A stretch of 64,000 nt of DNA from Thalassia testudinum. Lineage: Eukaryota; Streptophyta; Magnoliopsida; Alismatales; Hydrocharitaceae. Below are positions 57,427 through 64,000 of this stretch, piece by piece. The DNA is taken from the NCBI GenBank assembly GCA_037157565.1, contig JAZHRO010000022.1, forward strand, positions 2,170,001 to 2,234,000. The letters are read 5' to 3'. The position numbers were made by a program, and so were the translations under genes. The notes beneath the pieces are model-generated. The model ran no database searches and was not told the origin of the DNA. It saw only the letters and a program-made list of their open reading frames with translations. Within the stretch, counting starts at the first letter, position 1, and each line of letters opens with the position of its first letter.

Positions 57427-59158
57427 AACCCTTTGAGATCATGTGCGATGCTTTTGATTTCACTGTAGGAGCGGTTCTTTGGCAGAAAATTGACGGGAAA
57501 CCCGTGGTCATCTACTACGCTAGCAAGACACTTGACGAGGCTCAGCGTAACTACACAGTTATTGAGAAAGAGCTGCTAGCCGTAGTATTTGCTCAGGAAA
57601 TGTTTATATCATACCTTTGGGTTCCCATGTTATCATTTACTCTGATCACACTACTGTGAGGCATCTCCTTGGGAAGAAGGATGCGAAACCTCGACTAATC
57701 TGCTGGATCTTGCTGTTGCAAGAATTTGACCTCAAGATTCGTGACCAGGCAGGAAAACAGAACGTGGTAGCTAATCACTTGTCCCGCCTTCCTTTTGATA
57801 TTATCGACCCTTTCGGACCCATTACGAAACATTTTTCAAATGAGCACCTCCTGACTATCAGTACAGGGCTTCCATGGTTTGCTGATCTAGTAAACTACCT
57901 GGCATCACATCAAATCCCGTTCGATTGGCTGAAGGCCAAGAAGGACAAATTGCTTTCTGATGCCAAGTACTACTTTTGGGAAGACCCGTACCTTTCTGCA
58001 CCAGTGCTGATCAAATCATTCGATGATGTGTCCCGGAAGTGGAAATTCAGGGCATCTTATCCTTCTGCCATGACTAGGCATGCGATGGACACTTCTCTGG
58101 TCATAAAACCACAGCTAAAGTCCTCCAGTGCGACTTCTATTGGCCCACAATTTTCAAAGACGCATACAATCACTGTAGGGCATGCACTCGTTGCTAGACC
58201 TTAGGCAACATGAGCCACCGTGATATGATGCCCTTACAGCCGATTCTCGTATGCGAAATCTTCGTTGTCTGGGGGATTGATTTTATGGGACCCTTTCCTG
58301 TTTCGAACGGCTTCGAGTGCATTCTACTCACTGTTGACTGTGTCCAAATGGATCGAAGCCATTCCGACCTGAACCAATGATCATAAAGTGGTTATCAAAT
58401 TCATCCATCAGAACATCTCTCGGTTCGGGATTCCACGTGCTATAATCTCTGATGGAGGGACCCATTTCACTAATGCTCAATCCAGGTCACTGATGACCAA
58501 ATACAGAGTATCACACCGAATCTCTACTCCTTATCAACCCCAAACCAATGGTCTAGCTGAGCTATCAAATCGGGAGATCAAGAAAATCCTCCAGGTTACT
58601 GTTCGACCTGACTGGAAAGACTGGTCATCCCGACTTCCGGAAGCTTTGTGGGCTTATAGGACCGCCCACAAAACCCAATTAGGTATGTCTCCCTTCAGAT
58701 TAGTATACGGGAAGGCATGTCACCTCCCCGTCCAATTGGAGCACAAAGTCTATTGGGCAGTCTGGAACTGCAATCTAGATCTTTCTAAGGTAGGAACCCA
58801 TAGAAAGCTTCAAATGAGCGAGATCGATAAATTACGCCACAATGTGTATGAGAACTCACGAATTTACAAAGAGTGGGTTAAAGCCTTTCACGACAAGCAC
58901 ATATCTAGAAAAATCTTTTACCCTGATCAAAAAGTCCTACTCTTTGATGCCAAACTCAAACTATTCCCAGGAAAACTCAGATCAAAATGGATCGGACCTT
59001 ACCTCCTCCGACAAATCTTTGGAAATGGAGCTATCAAAATCAATCAACTCAACCATGATTCTGAACCTTTCGTCGTGAACCGTTAGAGACTCAAACCGTT
59101 CATTGAACTTACCGATACAAATTTGGCTGAGACATCTTTTACCCTCCTTTCTCCCTAA
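57427..59158 (+). pseudogene. E5 RNase H-integrase pseudogene (second part of pol)
   Basis: Pol resumes after E6 at CTCAACCCTTTGAGATCATG. RNase H shows MCDAFDFTVGAVL (E4 has CDASDF), IEKELLAVVFA, IYSDHTTVRHLL and NVVANHLSRL, so two of the acidic positions are disturbed. A frameshift lies near 57620. The zinc-binding part of integrase is shifted again at 58030-58200. The core (58388 on) has GIPRAIISDGGTHF and GLAELSNREIKKIL, then PLPVQLEHKVYWAV-like C-terminal sequence. TAG at 59084-59086 precedes the family stop TAA at 59156-59158. Confidence 0.87.
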
Positions 59159-60804
59159 GCTCATTGCACCCAGCCGATGGCATTAAACTCAACGCTTAAT
59201 GGGAGGCAACCCGTCATTTTGAAAAACCCAAAACCTTTCTTTACTTCCTATGCTGAACTCATATTACACTTTAGGATTCATCCATTAGAACAGCCGACTC
59301 CACCTCAGGTACCCGTACCCGAGCTTGAAATCTTTCGCAACAGACATCCGACCCAGTCACCCACCCAAATCTGTTCTAATGAATGATCTAAGTTGAACTC
59401 GAACCTACCTAATTTACAATGGGGACATTACAAATCATAGGCATGGGGGGCTATGAAAGTGCAAAACGTTGTGAAAATCATCTCATAAGAAAGGGTTTCA
59501 TAAAAAAAAATTCACATATCCCAAAAATACCAAAAAAATGAAAAAAATTCTTGAAAAAGAACAAAAAAAATGAGAGAAAATTTTGAGGGCATATCAATTT
59601 TAGGGAGAAAAAGGGGAGAAGTTAAAAATGCCAAAAATGAGCACAAGTTGAAAAGAAAAAGAAAAGAGATAGTCATTAGTAAGAAATTAAGGAATTAACT
59701 TAGTTCTAGACCATGTCAAGAAAAAGAAAATGAAAGTCAAAAGGTGCTAATCAAACACAGAAGAGATTAGTAGAGACGTTGATCTTAGGCCTCTTGAGCT
59801 GCGATCCTAGGCTTAAAAATTCAAGTACCTGCTAAGATCTGGATAGTCCTCAAGAGGTTGGGGAAAATGTGAAGCTTAAGTATTAGGTCTAAGTCTTAGG
59901 GAGTATTTGGCCTCGTTAACTGACCTCTGATTTGCAGGACTCGGTAACCTAAGCACCCCAATTCACACACAGTCTGGATCAGTGTGCATAAGTATCAAAA
60001 TCACGCAAATGCATTTAAATCGTTCTGAAAAAGTCACCTAGATTAGGAGAGGCTAATCAACACAAGTTGATTTGGACAAGTTCCCAATGCGGAGAGGCGG
60101 GAAATTCCCCTCGAAGATGCACAATAACATATCGTCTCATCGATGCTTGTCTCCTAGGATATCTACATATCCTACCGGGGGCATGTAAGCACCCTGTGCT
60201 GGTTTAGATGCCATGGGTGGCATTATCCCGTAATGTCGATTACCAGGGTCTAGATTTAGTTACAGAACACCATGGGCAAGATTATCTCAAAATCTCAAAA
60301 GCCAGGGTTCTAGGGCTTACCATGGGCGGTGTTATCCCGAAGCATCGATTGCCAGGGACCCTTCGAGGATTGATGATGGGGACTAGGAATCCGATACAGA
60401 CCATGTTGTGAAGCCAATCCGAAGCTAGAAATAAAAAGAAAAGAGAGAAAACTCTCCAAACAAAGAAAATTCCTTTGTCTCTCTCTTACAAAAATGCACT
60501 GCAAACTGAACCAAGGCTAAAATATGTTACATGCACAGGTGCTTTAACCACGGAGTCCAACGAACCTTAAGATAGTTCCTGTGGGCCTTAGAAACCTTTG
60601 CGGCAGATTAAGGCTAGAGCTGGTCAGGTCCGGATCTTGGTTGGTACTTGAGTACCTCTAGGCCTACTATCAGCATTCTAACCTAATCTACAGAAGAAAG
60701 CACACATCATAATTTTCGAGCATCAAAAGGATTACATGGTCAAGAATCAAAGTTAAAATCTTAAAATTTTGCTAAGGGACTAGCAAAAGCTAGGCATGGG
60801 GGTA
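59159..60804 (+). other. E5 3' noncoding region and polypurine tracts
   Basis: No env-like ORF. In order: the post-pol motif (59171-59213, CAGCCGATGGCATTAAAC then GGGAGGCAACCCG); a second purine tract GGCATGGGGGG (59442-59452) preceded by ACAATGGGGACATTACAAAT; A-rich runs; an imperfect 20-bp palindrome (60155-60174); three CATGGGYRR...GCCAGGG repeats (60211-60250, 60270-60309, 60320-60358); and the PPT AGGCATGGGGGTA (60792-60804) directly before the LTR. Confidence 0.82.
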
Positions 60805-63543
60805 TGATGGGAACACCATCATGAGCCCTAACTAGCTCATCTTGACCCAATGAAGGGAATAAATGCTCCTACATAACCAACCGAAGGTCATAATTCACTG
60901 CATAACCTTTCTGAGAGAAACACAAGAAACTAGGGGTAAAACTGTAATTTTACCAAGGCAGTACAACCATAGGTTTTCTCAAGGGCTAAACAAAGGTCAA
61001 ATAGTCTGAATAAGATAACAAGTGGGTTGGATTTGACAGAAAAGGGTTTGTGTGAGTTTTGTGAATTAAATGACTTCTTGAAACCCTAAAACAGACCCAC
61101 TTGATTAACCAAGGTTCTATTCAGGATAAAATTCACTTAAACCTACTAAAAATCATAGAAAAATATTCTCTATGGTTTAGAACCTTCAATTTGACCATTA
61201 GAACCCATCTTGACCTAGAATAGGGTCCTAGACAAATATTTACCCTAAATTAGGGTTTTGCATAAATTTCCTAGTCAAACATGGTTAAGCCCAAAATCCA
61301 ACTTCACCATTGGATTCCTTAAGTCCAAATTAGGTTTGTACCAAAATTTGGACCCAAGATGAGTTTGCCTTGACCTAGTTTGCAAAAAGGTCCAACCTGA
61401 TTACATTTCTAACCCTAACTTTAAAAAACCCTTACAACCAGCCCCCTAGCTTTCTTGTCATCTTCACAAGTAGGTCCCTCCGCCATTATTGCAGAGGAAA
61501 CCTACTCCAGCAAACTTTGACAGGGCAAATCTCCTTGATTGCTTGGAGGATATCTTCCAAAATTGGAAGGGAGATTCTCTGAGAAATCCCCTCCAATCTA
61601 AACCCATCTTTGATTCCTGATTCTTTCCCAATCTCTCATGTGAACACATGATAGAGGTGGGTATCCTAACAAGCTTCCATCACTGACGACTTTCCCAAGC
61701 CCTAACCGACCTTTAGAGCTTTATTTAAAGGAGCTCAGATCTCCCCAACCTCTCCATGCTCGAATTTGGTCACGAACACCCCTAATTCCTCTCTTCCCTT
61801 CACAGCTGTAGGCTCCTTGACGTCCGGCGACATCCCTACTCCTCCTCGTCGTCCGACCACCATACCTGTGGCGGATCCACCTTCCCTGACTTCATCCGCA
61901 TCTCACCATACCAGCAGGCGCTTCCCTCTCTTCATCCTCATCGATCCCATCTCACCGGAGCCACTTTCGTCTCCGGCGTCGGCCACACCAAACCCGATGC
62001 CTCACACACCCCTTTCATCCCTTGACCTTCCAGATAAGCTCCCTCTCCCCTCTATTCTCTTCTCCACCCTTTTATTCTCCAAAATCACCCACTACTGACC
62101 TCCATCACCTCCATCCCTTCCATCTCCGACCATCAACTCCGGTGAGGCCATCCCACCTCCACAGGCCACCCCAACCCTCGCCAACAAGCCCACGAGCTCC
62201 GCCTCACTTCACTGACCACTTCCCTTAACTCCACGCACCGCTCCACTCACCCACACACCTCACCGAACACACCCACACACTCACACACAGTGTGCCCTAA
62301 GCACGCATGCACAGGCACCCATGAGCCACACCAACACCCCCAGCATATTCGCCATTCTCTGGCGACCCTCTCTGAACGTTTTGACGTGGCCGCAAGGCCG
62401 ATCTTGTGTTCCCAGGTTCAGGCACCCATCTGCCATTGTTGAGGATCTTGAAGCCACGCCCAAGCCTTGCCACTCCAGGTGCTGCTGTCCTAGGTGCACG
62501 GAATCCTCTCGCGCACGCATCCGGGCTCTCAGTTGGAGTCGTATGCCTTTGCAGCCTCGCCAATTGAGGAAGCCACTCTTTGCTGCAGGCACGCGAGGAA
62601 AGGATGGGACATTTAATCCCACCTCGAAAGTGAAGGAGCGTCCACACCTACATAAATGGAAAAAGTGACAGAGGTTCTTCGCCTCAGATCCACGGGGTGA
62701 GGTCCCACTCACCCGACCCGATCTTGTCTGCGAACACGCCCCGCGGACCTGGCCTGACTCGACCCGACTTGCACTCCTCGCCCACTACCGCACGCCGATG
62801 GGCCTGGTCCCGGGTACGCACTCGACCCAATTACCCAACTATCTATGTGGCTCTGGGAGAGCGTATCCTAAGAGAGAGTGAGGAGAGCTGCACGCGGGTA
62901 GGGGTAGGTTTTGCTACAGGGTTCTCCGGCCAACACTTAGCCACAATCTAAAGAGGAAGAGGAGGCCAGAAGAAGAAGAAAGGAAAAGGCAGAAGCCAGA
63001 GAAGGCAGAAGAAAGAAGAAGAGAAGGCCAGAGTAGCTAAGGGTCAAGGTAGAAGAAAGGCAAAGGAAGAAGACAGAGAAAGCTAAAGAGAAAGAGAAGG
63101 ACCGCAGAAGGAAGAAGTCAGAAGTAGAAGGAAGAAGTGAAGAAGGCCTGAAGAGAAGCAGAAGATGCTAAGGGAAAAAGAAGAAAGAAGAAAGAAAGAG
63201 AAGAAGCAAAGACAGAGAAGAAGTCAGACAGTTTAAGTCATTTGACTCCTTCATCAGACGACAGAATCTAGCTTATATTGCATATTCATATATTGAGTTC
63301 CTTGGTGATATTGTAGGAGTATTTGGTGATCTAAATCACCATTTTACTCCCATATTTTTGCACTCTGACACTGCTACTATTGCAATTTCTTTCAGTTTAA
63401 ATTGTGATCTTGATTTCTAAATACCAATTTGCTCCCTATGTTCGACCACAGAAATCTTTTCGAGTAATAAAATTATATCTGTTTTGAACGCTATTTCAGC
63501 TGTACTACAACGTAATACTTTTAAAACCTGACTCAACAGCTCA
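60805..63543 (+). repeat. E5 3' LTR
   Basis: It starts TGATGGGAACACCATCATGA, itself a small inverted repeat, and ends CAACAGCTCA, 2,739 bp. It has TATA-like TATTTAA at 61722-61728, a decayed hairpin at 61627-61661 (CCCAATCTCTCATGTG with a mismatched partner), a GGATGGGACATTTAATCCCA hairpin near 62602-62621 and poly(A) motif AATAAA near 63466-63471. The distance between TATA box and poly(A) signal implies an R region of about 1.7 kb. No gene is present. Confidence 0.9.
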
Positions 63544-63548
63544 AATAG

Positions 63549-63881
63549 GTATCGAACCTGAAGGCCCTCGACCATACGGAGGTCAACACAAATGGGGGTT
63601 CCCAGTTGGTAAGCAATGGACATTAAGGCATTCAAATGAACCAAATGCAAATTAAGGCTGGGGAACCCAACCCACACCGGCGCTGTAGAGGTCAGAGAAT
63701 CAGTATGAAAGGACGGAGACCAACAAATAAATTGGCATCGCATGCGATCGACGACCACCAAACCAACAGAAAAGATGTAGGAGAAATCCACATAAGTCTC
63801 ACAGCGAAGGAGCCAACAGAGGACAAGGGGCACAGAGAAAGAGGCTTGGGAAGCACTCCATGGAGCTCCAAAAGGAGCCAT
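63549..63881 (-). pseudogene. DUF4283 / LINE ORF1-like fragment, host sequence of E5
   Basis: The minus strand encodes WSPSFHTDSLTSTAPVWVGF, then PSLNLHLVHLNALMSIAYQL and GTPICVDLRMVEGLQVRY. The pattern W-P-F, (A)PVWV, L, A, LG-P-D and QVRY fits the DUF4283 domain found in plant LINE ORF1 and related proteins. The E5 LTR starts right after QVRY, where the family normally continues. The upstream part (63780-63881) is weak, with competing frames. Whether this was a LINE or a host gene cannot be told from 330 bp. Confidence 0.5.
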
Positions 63882-64000
63882 CGAAGGGCAAGGGGCATAG
63901 AGGCCCCCCTCCAGGGGGAGGACCAGAAGCCCTCACCAGTAGGGAGCCAAAACCCAAAGCTGCAAAGGAGAAAGGGAGAGTGGAGAGAGGGGGAGGAAGG
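63882..64000. other. Right edge, unassigned
   Basis: GC- and purine-rich sequence continuing the LINE-like flank. It contains an inverted CCCCTCCAGGGGGAGG-type element near 63905-63920. I see no firm gene. Confidence 0.3.

Larger units (their letters stand above)
38223..63543 (+). mobile_element. E5: Athila-type Ty3/gypsy element, host of E2, E6 and E7
   Basis: The order on the plus strand is the 3' part of a 5' LTR (38223-39988), PBS for tRNA-Asp, leader, decayed gag-protease-RT, solo LTR E6 inserted in pol, the rest of pol (57427-59158), noncoding 3' region, PPT and a complete 3' LTR (60805-63543). The two LTR copies are collinear from 38223 (aligned with about 61791) to their ends. The right flank is DUF4283/LINE-like sequence, with possible target-site duplication AATAG (63544-63548). 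The left flank is outside the window. Confidence 0.88.

Overview
The window is plant nuclear DNA made almost entirely of nested LTR retrotransposons. Plant origin is shown by Sirevirus (Ty1/copia), Athila-type and Tekay-type (Ty3/gypsy chromovirus) proteins and by primer-binding sites (PBS) matching plant tRNA-Asp and initiator tRNA-Met. I cannot name the species. I see no intact host gene, no tRNA or rRNA gene and no CRISPR array. The only non-LTR sequence is a short DUF4283/LINE-like fragment at the right end.

The elements are labelled E1 to E8. E5 (38223-63543, +) is an Athila-type element that inserted into the DUF4283/LINE-like sequence; its 5' LTR continues beyond the left window edge. 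E2 (3076-38222, -), also Athila-type, inserted into the 5' LTR of E5. E1 (1-3075, +, Sirevirus) inserted into the pol of E2. E3 (10485-17615, -, non-autonomous, target-site duplication GTGGG) and E4 (22099-37426, -, complete Athila-type, target-site duplication CTGCC) both inserted into the 5' LTR of E2. E8 (25217-26982) is a solo LTR inside E4. In the pol of E5 sits solo LTR E6 (44878-57421, target-site duplication GTCTC), which holds E7 (46052-55830, -, complete Tekay chromovirus, target-site duplication GGCGT/GGTGT). The nest is up to four levels deep, and most junctions can be read to the base.

All the gag-pol genes are broken by nonsense codons and frameshifts. E4 is the best preserved, with four stops and one frameshift over about 5.7 kb. 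E3 has no gag-pol. It carries one long reading frame of unknown function, interrupted by three TAG codons, and shares its PBS, polypurine tract (PPT) and post-pol motifs with the Athila elements, which probably supplied its enzymes.

Five observations deserve most attention. (1) The 5' LTR of E2 is about 8 kb after subtracting insertions, because its transcribed part holds four tandem copies of a 1.69 kb unit. (2) Paired AGACGTCT palindromes, which contain the plant bZIP C-box GACGTC, occur in LTRs of three unrelated lineages. (3) A hairpin 60-81 bp upstream of the TATA box differs in sequence but keeps its pairing between Athila LTRs. (4) E3 encodes an orphan protein. (5) A second, internal polypurine tract is conserved in E3, E4 and E5.
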